Assembly (NCBI RefSeq): GCF_903933125.1
Contig: NZ_CAIZIZ010000534.1
Location: 1 to 36,023 of the forward strand
Length of the DNA: 36,023 bases
DNA from: an uncultured Lamprocystis sp.
Lineage (GTDB): Bacteria; Pseudomonadota; Gammaproteobacteria; Chromatiales; Chromatiaceae
Direction: 5' to 3'
Under the pieces are notes generated by a model, which made no database searches, was not told the DNA's origin, and saw only the letters and a program-made list of their open reading frames with translations. This document shows, one piece after another, positions 23,946 through 32,849 of this stretch. Positions within the stretch are counted from its first letter, which is position 1, and every line of letters begins with the position of its first letter. The position numbers were made by a program, and so were the translations under genes.

Positions 23946-24047
23946 TCATGCCCATACCCCGTCCCCCCTGGTGGGGGAGGGTCGGGGAGGGGGCCGGGCC
24001 CGCGGCTGGCGCTCATACCGCACCGACCACAGACGCGGTACTGTGCG

Positions 24048-26255
24048 TCACGGCAGCGCATCCAGGTGCAAGGGATAGACCTTATCCGCGTCCGCATCGG
24101 ACTCGTTCAGCTTCACCCACCCATCCACGTCCTCGTTCACCGCCCGGTACAGCATCAGCTTGGCGTCCAGGCCGTTTTGCAAGGTCGCCCGCTCGCTCGG
24201 CGTCATCCCCGCGTACATCTCGTTGCTCAGCGAGAGGATCTGGCTCTTGTAGGGCAGGCTTTCGATGAAGGCATCCAGCAGCCCTGCGCCCTTGAGTTTG
24301 TCCGCGTTCTTGATCTGGTCCGGGTTCTTCACCGTGCCCGCGGCCACGCTGGACAGCGCGTCGAAGAAGGCCATCTGGGTCAACTCCGCCTGCTTCATTG
24401 CCTTGGTCACCAACTCCAGCTTGGTCACCAGGTCGCTCAACTGTGCCTTGGTCAGCAGCACCCGCACCTCCAGTGCCGGGGTCGCCGGGTTCAGCGGGTC
24501 GCGGTCGAAGGCCCACACCAAGAGGTCCCGGGGCGGGGTCTGACCCTTGCCCAGGTACTCCACCAGTGCGGTGTCGATGAGCTTCTGCATCTTCTGGCCG
24601 GCCTGGGCGGCGGGGTCATCGGGCGAGACGGCAACGGCAGGAGCGGGCTTCCGCGGCGGGGCGACCGGGACCGGCGCCGCCGGGCTGTCCAGCAACACGG
24701 GTGGGGTCGCGACTGCCGCCGCGGTGGCCGGCATATCCAGCAACGGCTGCCCAGCGGCGGGCGCCTGTGTGTCCGCGGGACCGCTGCCCGCGGACCTTAC
24801 TTGTGCATCGCCGACGGCGGCCCCAGTGTCCCGTTCGATCCTCTTGATCAAACCGACCACCTGATCCGTGGCGGCCTTCACCGCTCCCGCGAAGTCGTCC
24901 TTGTTCTCCACCTTGATCTCGATTAGGCCCGTCTCGCCCGCCGTGCCGCGGACCTTGGAGAGGGTGGCGAACTGCTCGCTCGCCACTGGATGGTCGCTGG
25001 TCGCGCGCGCCTCCTCCAGATGCAGGGCCAACAGATGCACCTGAGCGTCGTCGGCCATGATGCGCAGGGTCTTTTCATCCAGCCCGGTGGTGTTCTGTTT
25101 GTGCCCGACCGGGTGTGAGCTGGCATCCCCTACCAGCACCACCAGCCGCAGGGCGTTGTCGGTCCACTGGGTCGACAGCGCGGTCTTCATGCCCGCGAAG
25201 GCCTCCTCCGGGTAGTCGTCGGAGCCGACCGTCGCCGCCTTGGCCTCAGTTTCGAGGATCCTGGCCAGTTGATCCGCGCCCACCAGTTGCGGCGTGAAGT
25301 TCTTGCTGACGAACTCCAGGGCCGGCAGGGTCTTGAGGTCGTCCCGATACCCGACCAACCCGAACCGGATCCGATCCCCCGCCGCCGCGCCGGTGCCCCG
25401 CGCAATGGCCGCGATCGCCTCCTTGGTCCGATCAAGATAGGTCTGCATACTGCTCGTCATGTCCATCACGAAGACCAGATCGACCCCCAACGTCTTCAGC
25501 GCCGCCCTGTCCTGCAGGCCGCCGCCGACCTGGGCCGCCTGTTGCCGGAACTCCGGGTTTGCCAGGGTATCGGTCGCGCTGCGCTCCCCCGGCACCGCCG
25601 CGGCCAACTGGAGATAGCGCGCCTCGTCGCCGTCGACATTCACCATCTCAAAGTCGACGATCGGCAGCATGTAAAACTTTTCGGTGATGTCGACGAACCG
25701 CTCCGGCTCCTTGCTCACCACCCCGGTCGGGACCTGCTGCTGCTTCAGTGACGCATAGGCCGCACTGAACGCCTTGGCGCGTTCCGGCGACTCCACCATG
25801 GACTTGAGCCGCGCCCGGTCATCGAACATCAGCACCCGGCCGCGCGCCTCGTCCCCCTCGCCCGGATGGCTATAGGAGACGACCAGCGCCTGCCGCCACT
25901 CCAATACGTCTTTCGCCCGCATCCAGCCGATCGGCTGGCCCTGAGGCGACTCGCCCACCCAATACCAGCCATTGGGATCATTTGGCACGCTCGCGTCCAA
26001 GTCCTCGCGGGCGAAAACGAAGAGTGGATAAAAGGCCCTCACATTCGCGCTTACGATGCTTCCATTATCCTCCAGCTTGGCCTGGTAGACGTTCGAGAAG
26101 GGCCGTGGCAGTATCTTGAGCGGCATCGCAGTCTTCGCCTCGCGGCAGACGCCCTTTTCGGGGCAGTTCACCTCCACGGCGGTTTGGGCCTGGGTCGGCT
26201 GAGCCGCACCGAAACCTACTGCTAGCGCAAGAGCGAAAAAACGTCTGGTCGTCAT
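24048..26255 (-). CDS. Exported vWA-domain protein resembling the periplasmic part of PpkA
   Basis: This 735-residue protein has a signal sequence (about 1-23), an SH3-like region (about 50-125, with GWYWVGESPQGQPIGWMRAK) and a vWA domain (about 255-450). The MIDAS is D265-x-T267-x-S269 (VMDMTSSM). A Pro/Ala-rich linker (about 500-560) and a helical C-terminal domain follow, ending NEDVDGWVKLNE and VYPLHLDALP. The vWA plus this ending recall the periplasmic half of the type VI regulator kinase PpkA, but the kinase domain and membrane helix are absent. It would thus be a split, soluble PpkA-like receptor. ATG 26255 has GAGGAG six bases upstream. The next genes downstream are the TagT/TagS/TagR-like set, the same neighbourhood as ppkA. 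The PpkA comparison is from memory of the family. Confidence 0.82.
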   Translation of the reverse strand: MTTRRFFALALAVGFGAAQPTQAQTAVEVNCPEKGVCREAKTAMPLKILPRPFSNVYQAKLEDNGSIVSANVRAFYPLFVFAREDLDASVPNDPNGWYWVGESPQGQPIGWMRAKDVLEWRQALVVSYSHPGEGDEARGRVLMFDDRARLKSMVESPERAKAFSAAYASLKQQQVPTGVVSKEPERFVDITEKFYMLPIVDFEMVNVDGDEARYLQLAAAVPGERSATDTLANPEFRQQAAQVGGGLQDRAALKTLGVDLVFVMDMTSSMQTYLDRTKEAIAAIARGTGAAAGDRIRFGLVGYRDDLKTLPALEFVSKNFTPQLVGADQLARILETEAKAATVGSDDYPEEAFAGMKTALSTQWTDNALRLVVLVGDASSHPVGHKQNTTGLDEKTLRIMADDAQVHLLALHLEEARATSDHPVASEQFATLSKVRGTAGETGLIEIKVENKDDFAGAVKAATDQVVGLIKRIERDTGAAVGDAQVRSAGSGPADTQAPAAGQPLLDMPATAAAVATPPVLLDSPAAPVPVAPPRKPAPAVAVSPDDPAAQAGQKMQKLIDTALVEYLGKGQTPPRDLLVWAFDRDPLNPATPALEVRVLLTKAQLSDLVTKLELVTKAMKQAELTQMAFFDALSSVAAGTVKNPDQIKNADKLKGAGLLDAFIESLPYKSQILSLSNEMYAGMTPSERATLQNGLDAKLMLYRAVNEDVDGWVKLNESDADADKVYPLHLDALP

Positions 26256-26452
26256 CTGGATCTCCTCTATTGTCTGCAAGCGGCGGTCGTGTCGCGCCGG
26301 TGCACTTAAATCGTCGCGTTAGCCGAACCCGCGCAATGCTTCAGTCGAGGCGCGATGGCCGAAGTGCCGCATGGCGTTCAACACCCCGCCGCGGCGAAAC
26401 CCATAGGCCAAGGAGCAAATGCATTGGCGCAGCCGGGCGCTTATGCTCGCTT

Positions 26453-27646
26453 CTATTTGATCGCGATGCCCTTAATCACGACGTAAAAGCGGTTTTGGTT
26501 TCCTTCGACAAATTGCGCGGTGAATACGTAATCATCTGCGCTGCCCTTTCTACTCTCAAGTCGGATGCTTTCCAGTCGCGGAATATCCGGCACCAACTCC
26601 ATATCGTCTCTCCTTCGCTGATCCTTCCAAGACGCTTCCTTGCACATATTGCGTTCCCCCACGTCATCAGCCAAATAGCAAGTCCCGTAATCGGAAATCC
26701 TTACTTCTACGACCTTCTTTGATATGTTCGTAAACCTGAGCTTCAACAACAGGCCCTGCGCCTCAGAGCTGAGGGATACCGCCTCGATCCGAACAAAATC
26801 ATTGTCAAACCTTGGGTGGTTCTCGCCCACCTTCTTTCCGGTCCTCTTCTCTCCACTGGCAGGGAGAGGCGCAGCACCGGCCTCTGCTTGCTCCACCAAT
26901 TGCCCGAGTTGCTGCGCAACGACTTGCGTCTTGGCAATCCGCGTCTGCGCGGCACTGAGCCCCGTGCCGCTCTCTAACGCGACCAGCCGTGCGTTCACGT
27001 CCACCGTCTCCCCAAGGTCACGCAGGCTGCCGAGTACAATGGAATCCGCGCCTAACAACTCACCGAGCTTCTTGGCCGAGTCCAGCTTCACCAACCCGGA
27101 GTAGCCGAGCTTCTGCTCCGCCAACACCTGCTCCAACTGGCTGCGCTCCACGACTTTCATGCCCTTACTCAACAGCGCAGTGATCAGGCTCTCCTGGATG
27201 CCCTGACCCAAACTCGTCACATTGCCGTCCAGGGTGAAAGGGGCAACCACCAGACGCTTGACCGGGCTGCGCGCTAGGTAGGCACGGTCGCCGTTGCGCG
27301 GTGTCTCCAGTTTGGCCAACATCCGCGCCACCGTGAGCTTCTCCAGGATGCGCTCGGCCTCGGCCTTGCCGATAACCCTCTCCTCATGGCCGAGCAACTG
27401 ACCGCCGACCTGGATCGGATCGCCCAACCGCACGATATCGAATTGACTCCCCTCCAGGATGCCATCCTGCTCACCAAGTGCGATATAAACCGTATCCCCC
27501 TTCACCTGCGCTACATCCCCTTGGCGCTTCGCGACCAGCCGGTCCGCCAGGTAGGCCACCGCCTGATCCGTATCCATCGGGGCCGCTCCGGACGGAGCCG
27601 CCGGCAGCAAAATGGCAAGTGTCAGCATAATTGCCAAACGATTCAT
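26453..27646 (-). CDS. FlgO/CsgG-family exported protein with FlgT-C-like region
   Basis: The 397-residue protein has a signal sequence (1-22). Residues about 45-95 (KGDTVYIALGEQDGILEGSQ and following) resemble the FlgT C-terminal domain. Residues about 128-235 have the FlgO/CsgG-type fold: VVAPFTLDG, GQGIQESLITALLSKGMKVV, ERSQLEQVLAEQKLGYSG and LLGADSIVLGSLRDLG. The C-terminal part (about 275-397) is a beta-rich domain with a Cys pair (CYLADDVGERNMC). CsgG relatives form outer-membrane pores, and FlgO/FlgT are outer-membrane ring parts of Vibrio flagella; no flagellar genes are present here. Base composition of this gene and the next three is visibly less GC-rich than the T4SS genes. Confidence 0.8.
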   Translation of the reverse strand: MNRLAIMLTLAILLPAAPSGAAPMDTDQAVAYLADRLVAKRQGDVAQVKGDTVYIALGEQDGILEGSQFDIVRLGDPIQVGGQLLGHEERVIGKAEAERILEKLTVARMLAKLETPRNGDRAYLARSPVKRLVVAPFTLDGNVTSLGQGIQESLITALLSKGMKVVERSQLEQVLAEQKLGYSGLVKLDSAKKLGELLGADSIVLGSLRDLGETVDVNARLVALESGTGLSAAQTRIAKTQVVAQQLGQLVEQAEAGAAPLPASGEKRTGKKVGENHPRFDNDFVRIEAVSLSSEAQGLLLKLRFTNISKKVVEVRISDYGTCYLADDVGERNMCKEASWKDQRRRDDMELVPDIPRLESIRLESRKGSADDYVFTAQFVEGNQNRFYVVIKGIAIK

Positions 27647-27770
27647 CGTTGCAACCCCTTTAGTCTGTAAATCGGAAACCAGTCTGAACTATTCGTTACC
27701 TGCTCCGCGCCCTGGCAGCGTCGGATGGGCAGAATGATAGAGATTCCGCTCTCTTGCGCTGGAACCCGTA

Positions 27771-29351
27771 TCAATCGCATGATTCGTAGTCCCATATCGA
27801 GCTGGTCCCGCCACTGATTCCCAGCACCACACCGGCTTGATCTAGCCGAAGGCGGACGCCGCGCTTCTTCCCGCGATCCCAGTAGATGACCGACCGCTCA
27901 CGGCCCTCGTCGATATGTTCTCGGCGCTCCAATCCAGATTGACCTCGATACGCACCGTCTACCCTGTCAATCCGGTCGCCGATCTTAACACCCTGAACCG
28001 TGATGATATTCTTCGACTCTTCAGGAACTTCAATTTCGGTGAGACGTTGATCCTGGAAAAGTAACCCGATGGTTCCATTTCTGGTTTGAACCTGCGCGTA
28101 GAAGCAGTTCTCCGATTGTTCGCTGTTGTAAGACACGTCCGCTCCAAGCGCCGCCGACGCCTCGACTCGATTCATACCGATCCGCAGCGGGCCATAACCG
28201 GTCAGGCCGATCAGCCAGGTGCCATCGGTCGCGATCAACTGCTCCTGCTGAGGCGAGGGTTTGGTGCACAAGGTCTGCAATCTGGGGATCACGAGTGATC
28301 CAGCGGCGAATTGGCCGACGGTCTTGCTACCGCTCTCATAGCCACGCAGCCATTTTGAACCGTCGGCCTGTTGCGCCTGCTCGGCGCTGGCCAAGCGGAT
28401 TCCCAAGTGCATGTGCTCCTTGCCGTCACCGTTGTGGTCCAGGGTCGGGTCGTCGTTGTGGTCGTTGACGTAGCCGATGATCGTGTCCTTGGTGACTCCC
28501 GTTCCAACCGAGAGACCGGTGCAGATGCCGTTCTCGCGTTTGTCGCAGGGCCGGATGTGCCCATAGATCGAGAGGATATTGGCCGTCTTGACTGGCGTGC
28601 CGGCGCCGGAGATCAGATCACAAGGGGCGCCCAGGTCATGCTCTACCGCCGCAACCAATTCGCCGTAGCTTGGCGCCGGACCGTAGAATACGACCTTGCC
28701 GGGACCGATCGCATGAACGGCGGCACCCTCCGCGAGACGCTCATCCTCGCCCAAGTGATTCTTGTCGTAATAAAAGCCGCGCCCGCCATAGGACCCCGGC
28801 ACATAGGGCGTCACCGGAAAGTCCCAGGCGTCCGACGAAGTAGCAGGTGCGCCCTGCGCCGACTCAGCGTCCGCGTCCAGTCTAAGCAGCGCCTCGATCT
28901 TGTCCTTGGGCAGGATAATCTTGACCGCCTCGAAACTTTTTGGGTTGGTCCACCGCCCGATCGCGGTGATCTCAAGATCGCGAATTGGGCACAATGGCGC
29001 ATCGCCGGACCCGGGACCGAACCAACGCATGGCTTCGTTGGCGAGTTCCTTCCCCACGTAGATTTCGAAAGACTCGAAATCGTAGTCGATGGAAACCGCT
29101 CGTCCACCAAATAGGGCATCCAGACTACCGGCGTGATTTCCAAAGTAGCAATTGTCGCCGACGGTAAGTGCAACCTCTCGGACCATATCCAGGGGATCCG
29201 GCGCGTACCGCTCGAATCCAGGCACCACCGGGTACGGCAGGCGGCCCACCGCTTGTCCGTTCAAGGTCTCATCCGCCATGACGAACATGGGGAGCAAAGA
29301 TAGCCCAAGCGCGCCAAGCAGAATAGGATGAAGACGATACAGTGTAGGCAT
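27771..29351 (-). CDS. Secreted M23-type (LytM) metallopeptidase-like protein
   Basis: The 526-residue protein has a signal sequence (about 1-26) and a novel N-terminal region. An M23-like domain follows (about 173-345) with HLGED (His199, Asp203), YGHIRP (His265) and HMH (His313/His315). These fit the zinc-binding HxxxD and HxH motifs of endopeptidases that cut peptidoglycan cross-links. An insertion before HMH carries DHNGDG (305-310), an EF-hand or dockerin-like calcium loop. The C-terminal domain (about 375-526; GYGPLRIGMNRVEA, GVKIGDRIDRV) is a repeat-containing domain I do not recognise. ATG 29351 has AGAGGA about 10 bases upstream. Its M23 domain is closely similar to that of the gene at 30695-32800. 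Confidence 0.82.
   Translation of the reverse strand: MPTLYRLHPILLGALGLSLLPMFVMADETLNGQAVGRLPYPVVPGFERYAPDPLDMVREVALTVGDNCYFGNHAGSLDALFGGRAVSIDYDFESFEIYVGKELANEAMRWFGPGSGDAPLCPIRDLEITAIGRWTNPKSFEAVKIILPKDKIEALLRLDADAESAQGAPATSSDAWDFPVTPYVPGSYGGRGFYYDKNHLGEDERLAEGAAVHAIGPGKVVFYGPAPSYGELVAAVEHDLGAPCDLISGAGTPVKTANILSIYGHIRPCDKRENGICTGLSVGTGVTKDTIIGYVNDHNDDPTLDHNGDGKEHMHLGIRLASAEQAQQADGSKWLRGYESGSKTVGQFAAGSLVIPRLQTLCTKPSPQQEQLIATDGTWLIGLTGYGPLRIGMNRVEASAALGADVSYNSEQSENCFYAQVQTRNGTIGLLFQDQRLTEIEVPEESKNIITVQGVKIGDRIDRVDGAYRGQSGLERREHIDEGRERSVIYWDRGKKRGVRLRLDQAGVVLGISGGTSSIWDYESCD
28317..28835 (-). repeat. Duplicated M23-domain segment, copy A
   Basis: This segment encodes an M23 domain nearly collinear with 31511-32029. 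Shared stretches include PGSYGGRGFYYDKNHLGED, HAIGPGKVV and YGPAPSYGELVAAVEHDLG. The two copies are separated by about 3.2 kb and sit in different protein contexts. Confidence 0.75.
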
Positions 29352-29364
29352 GGTGAGCGTTCCT

Positions 29365-30486
29365 CTACTTCGGCGCGGTGTATGCCTGACCTTGCTCGTA
29401 GGCCGCAAGGCGTTCCGCATAACCTGGACGGTTGGCCTCCTGAGTTGCCGGCAACAACGCGATGGCCTTCTTTTGCACCGCAACGGCTTCCTTAAAGTCA
29501 TCTGTTCGGGCATAGGCGGCCGCCAAGGTGTCGAGGTGAACGCTTTGATCCGGTTGGAGGGAAATGGCTTCCTTGGCGTACGCCACGGCGAGTGGGCCAT
29601 TCAGGAAATCAGGGTCGTCAGTCGTCGCATGGGTCCAGGCAAGCGCGTTGAATATCTGCGCTCGCCAGTTCTTGGATAACGCGCGCTCGATTGCCGCGAC
29701 CCTGGCGGCGATGGCCTTGGTGGACAGACTGGAAAGGATTTCCGTATACTCCTCTTGCTGGCCCATCGACATGGATGTCGCGAACCTTGCCTGCATTTTC
29801 AGAACGGCGATCTCGGCGTCAAAGCATTGTGCCGATATGATATAAGAGCGGCCAAAGTCCGGCGACATGGAAATCGCCTTGTCTAAATTGCCTCGGGCGT
29901 CTGCCCCAAGTTCTCTCGCCTCCATGAGATAAGATTCCTGGAATTGCCCGCTAACGTTCCCGCCCAATGTGTCCGCGCATGCCCGTATCCTTGGGTTTGT
30001 CGCCGCTTTCTCGGCCCCTCTGCGCAGGCTTGCCGAAATCACCGCGCCTTCCTCACACCCCTTGGCATGTTCTTTTGCCGAGATCGCAGCGGCCAACTCT
30101 TTATAGGTGGCGAGATAACGTTCTTCGAGGGCCAGATATTCTTGGTTATCGACGTACAAGACTTTCTCGGAATAGTCCTTGGTATCGGCGATAAGAACCT
30201 TCTTGTTGTCTCCGCCTCCGGAGACAATCTTGACCCGGACGTCATCCAGAATCTTCCACTCCAAGAACGTGCCATCGCCCCACCGGCCGTCTCCGTCCTC
30301 GAACAACTGGAGCGTGTCTTTGTAATTCCCGGTGTTGATCCAGATGCCCACGAGGTCTTTGGCGGTCGGACCGCCAAAAATCCCGCTCACCGCGGGGTGT
30401 GCGATAAGGCAAAGAAGCAAGGTGATTCGCACTAACGGTCCGCGCCTATCGACATTGCTCTCCTTCACGCTGTTCTCCGCCTTCAT
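29365..30486 (-). CDS. Exported TPR-containing protein of unknown function
   Basis: This 373-residue protein has an N-terminal hydrophobic export signal (LVRITLLLCLIAHPAVSG). A lipocalin- or DUF-like beta region follows with GIWINTGNYKDTLQLFEDGD, as in small proteins that report a tabulated value range, and then a Cys-containing helical middle. The C-terminal third is TPR-like (SKNWRAQIFNALAWTHATTD, then LAVAYAKEAISLQPDQSVHL and AYARTDDFKEAVAVQKKAIA). ATG 30486 has GAGGAG seven bases upstream. It lies between the two M23 genes, 13 bases before the next start, so it is likely part of the same operon. I do not recognise a specific function; TPRs suggest a scaffold for the envelope complex. Confidence 0.75.
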   Translation of the reverse strand: MKAENSVKESNVDRRGPLVRITLLLCLIAHPAVSGIFGGPTAKDLVGIWINTGNYKDTLQLFEDGDGRWGDGTFLEWKILDDVRVKIVSGGGDNKKVLIADTKDYSEKVLYVDNQEYLALEERYLATYKELAAAISAKEHAKGCEEGAVISASLRRGAEKAATNPRIRACADTLGGNVSGQFQESYLMEARELGADARGNLDKAISMSPDFGRSYIISAQCFDAEIAVLKMQARFATSMSMGQQEEYTEILSSLSTKAIAARVAAIERALSKNWRAQIFNALAWTHATTDDPDFLNGPLAVAYAKEAISLQPDQSVHLDTLAAAYARTDDFKEAVAVQKKAIALLPATQEANRPGYAERLAAYEQGQAYTAPK

Positions 30487-30600
30487 TGAGAATCTCCTCG
30501 CGTCAGGAATCATGACCGAAAAACCTTGATCATCATTGTGGCCGCTGATGCATTTTGGCGTTCAGGACGACCAGAAATCTTCCAGCGACGCACCGTATCG

Positions 30601-30624
30601 GTCGGACTGAAGCCCGTCCTACAG
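30601..30624 (+). repeat. REP-like element, copy 3
   Basis: The sequence gtcggactgaagcccgtcct then acag lies in the 208-base gap 30487-30694 between the TPR gene and the M23 lipoprotein gene. It closely resembles 2589-2612 and the complement of 2540-2559. The rest of this gap shows no gene. Confidence 0.5.
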
Positions 30625-30694
30625 ACTCCGATGATTGGTGCGATGATAGCGCCTGCAGCGACTAACGCTGGATCAAGCCTTGGCAGTCGCCGGC

Positions 30695-32800
30695 TCATTC
30701 AAAAACGCCCGCGGCACCCGCGTCGTCCAGATGGAACTCGTCGAGTTTCCACTCCCCATCGCTCGGGTCTTTCCAGACCTTAGCCCGCCCCTTGTACAGT
30801 TTGCCGCCTTGCGGCAGGCCGGCGAGATGGCTCACGAGCACATAGTCGAAGGTCAGTCCGTAGAACGGGACTTGCATACCTTTGAATGCCGCCTCATATT
30901 GGTTGCCGTAGGTGATAGACCGGAACTCCCGCCATCCCAGAAACAGCCGGAGACTGCCATCGCTCTCGCCCGTGACCCAGGGCTGCAGCGAGAGTGAAGG
31001 GTCGTAGAATAGGAAGGGCGTTTCAATGAGTGGGGTGTCTTCGCTACCCTGCTTGTAGCGCGCGGCGCGGACCGAGGCGAGTCCACGATTTACCAAGTAG
31101 CCAAGTAGCGGCTTATTGATATGTTCGTAGCCATCGTTCGTAATGACGCGCAATGACAACAGGCCGCCGAGGACGTGGTCATTGATGAAAGCGAATTCCT
31201 GGGCGCTGTCCGGCGGCGGGGCGCGCAACACGACATCCTCTGCAAAGCCGCTATGCAGAAAGACGAGGTAAGCGACCTCGTCCGGGACACCGGCGGCGCG
31301 GGCGGCTTTCAACGCACGTTGGGCGCCGGCAGCGCGCCGCTGTTGGTGGTTCGCCCAATCGAGGGAACCTTCGGTCGGCGTGGGTGGGATCGGCTCGGAC
31401 CTTGCCTCGGCGGTGCCGTCGGACGGGTAGATCCCAGCAGTGTCGACAGGGCCACGGCGCCCGCTGCGCAGCACCGGGATCACTACCGATGCGGCGGCAA
31501 ACTCCTTGGCGGCGGGGCTGCCGCTAACGTAGCCGCGGAGCCATTTGCCGCCGTCCGTCATTCTGGCCTGCTCGGCACTGCTCAGGCGAATGCCTAAATG
31601 CAGGTGCTCCTTGCTGTCGCCGTTGTGGTCCAGGTTTGGATCGTCGTTGTGGTCGTTGATATAACCAATGATGCTGTCCTTGGTTACATCCGAGCCAACG
31701 CTGAGACCGGTGCAGGTGCCGTTACTGCGCTGGTCGCAGGGGCGGATGTGGCCATAGATCGACAGGATCTTGTCGGTCTTGACCGGGGTGCCAGTAGCCG
31801 GAATGAACTCGCAGGGGCCGCCCAGATCATGCTCAACCGCGGCGACCAATTCGCCGTAGCTTGGGGCCGGGCCATAATAGACGACCTTGCCGGGGCCGAT
31901 GGCATGGACCGGGGCGCCTTCCGACAGTCGGATGTCTTCGCCCAGGTGGTTCTTGTCATAATAGAAGCCTCGCCCGCCATACGAGCCCGGCGTGTAGGGG
32001 GTCACCGGAAATGCCCAGGCATCCGCGGACTGGGCCGCAGCGCTGAGTGCCGATGGTGGCGACGCTTGCGCCCGACCCTGGTGCTCGATTTTGTCGTTCG
32101 GCCGTTCGATCTTGGCGGCCTCGACTCCCTGGGGACTGGTTCGCTCGGCGCCGGCTTGGTTGGTAGCCGCGGCGGAACCTGGTGTACCCTGAACGTCTGG
32201 CGATGGTCTGACGACGATATAGGGATCGGCGTCCACCGTCGTGATATTCCATTTGTACGAGCCGAAGAGCCCGAACACCGTGGGTTGGGCTTGCGCGTTG
32301 TGCTCAACCACCGTCATGCCCTTGGCCACCGAGACCGAGAGCGTGCCATTGACGCGAGCCCCGATCGACTTGAACTTCTTGATGTCGTCTTGACTGAAGC
32401 GCGCCGCGGAGATGCGAATGGTGCCGTCCGGCCGTGTCTCAACGGCGAAGATCTTGTAATCTCTCGAAAGAAACCAATAGGGCTCGCCGGGAATTCCGAT
32501 GGTCTCGACCAGCACCTTGTACCGACCCTTGCCTTGATAGTCGACGGACTTGAATCCGGGGCTACGGCGCAGTTCTTCCCCGCCCTTCGCCAACTCGGCC
32601 TCGTCGCGCTCGGTGAGTCCGTGCTCCGTCGCCGCGGCCAGGGCCATGGCAAAGGTGAGGGTGCCGTCGTACTTGAATGTATAGCTCCCGTCGCGGTTCA
32701 CGACGACCTCGGCGGCGAAGTCTTCGGGTAGCCAACAACCGGCCAGCACCACGGTCATACCGGCGACAAGCGCAATAGAAATGATGCGAAGTCTACGCAT
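30695..32800 (-). CDS. M23-type metallopeptidase-like lipoprotein
   Basis: This 701-residue lipoprotein has lipobox VLAGC (Cys22) followed by WLPEDF and an unfamiliar N-terminal domain (about 25-200, beta-rich, with VVVNRDGSYTFKYDGTL). A low-complexity linker leads to an M23-like domain (about 258-430) with HLGED (His285, Asp289), His351 and HLH (His399/His401), so the zinc ligands are intact. DHNGDS (391-396) is a degenerate form of the calcium-like loop in the paralogue. A further C-terminal domain (about 500-701; DEVAYLVFLHSGFAEDVV, GKLYKGRAKVWKDP) is unknown. ATG 32800 fits the lipoprotein signal; ATG 32833 is possible. It is probably anchored to the outer membrane to act on peptidoglycan. 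Confidence 0.82.
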   Translation of the reverse strand: MRRLRIISIALVAGMTVVLAGCWLPEDFAAEVVVNRDGSYTFKYDGTLTFAMALAAATEHGLTERDEAELAKGGEELRRSPGFKSVDYQGKGRYKVLVETIGIPGEPYWFLSRDYKIFAVETRPDGTIRISAARFSQDDIKKFKSIGARVNGTLSVSVAKGMTVVEHNAQAQPTVFGLFGSYKWNITTVDADPYIVVRPSPDVQGTPGSAAATNQAGAERTSPQGVEAAKIERPNDKIEHQGRAQASPPSALSAAAQSADAWAFPVTPYTPGSYGGRGFYYDKNHLGEDIRLSEGAPVHAIGPGKVVYYGPAPSYGELVAAVEHDLGGPCEFIPATGTPVKTDKILSIYGHIRPCDQRSNGTCTGLSVGSDVTKDSIIGYINDHNDDPNLDHNGDSKEHLHLGIRLSSAEQARMTDGGKWLRGYVSGSPAAKEFAAASVVIPVLRSGRRGPVDTAGIYPSDGTAEARSEPIPPTPTEGSLDWANHQQRRAAGAQRALKAARAAGVPDEVAYLVFLHSGFAEDVVLRAPPPDSAQEFAFINDHVLGGLLSLRVITNDGYEHINKPLLGYLVNRGLASVRAARYKQGSEDTPLIETPFLFYDPSLSLQPWVTGESDGSLRLFLGWREFRSITYGNQYEAAFKGMQVPFYGLTFDYVLVSHLAGLPQGGKLYKGRAKVWKDPSDGEWKLDEFHLDDAGAAGVFE
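31511..32029 (-). repeat. Duplicated M23-domain segment, copy B
   Basis: This is the counterpart of 28317-28835, encoding the M23 domain inside the lipoprotein gene. The DNA is clearly alignable over most of its length (for example gtcaccggaaatgcccaggc against gtcaccggaaagtcccaggc), indicating a fairly recent intra-operon duplication or conversion. Confidence 0.75.
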
Positions 32801-32849
32801 TACTCTCTCGATGTATCCTGAGGTGCTGGTCATCACCTGGCGCCTGCGG

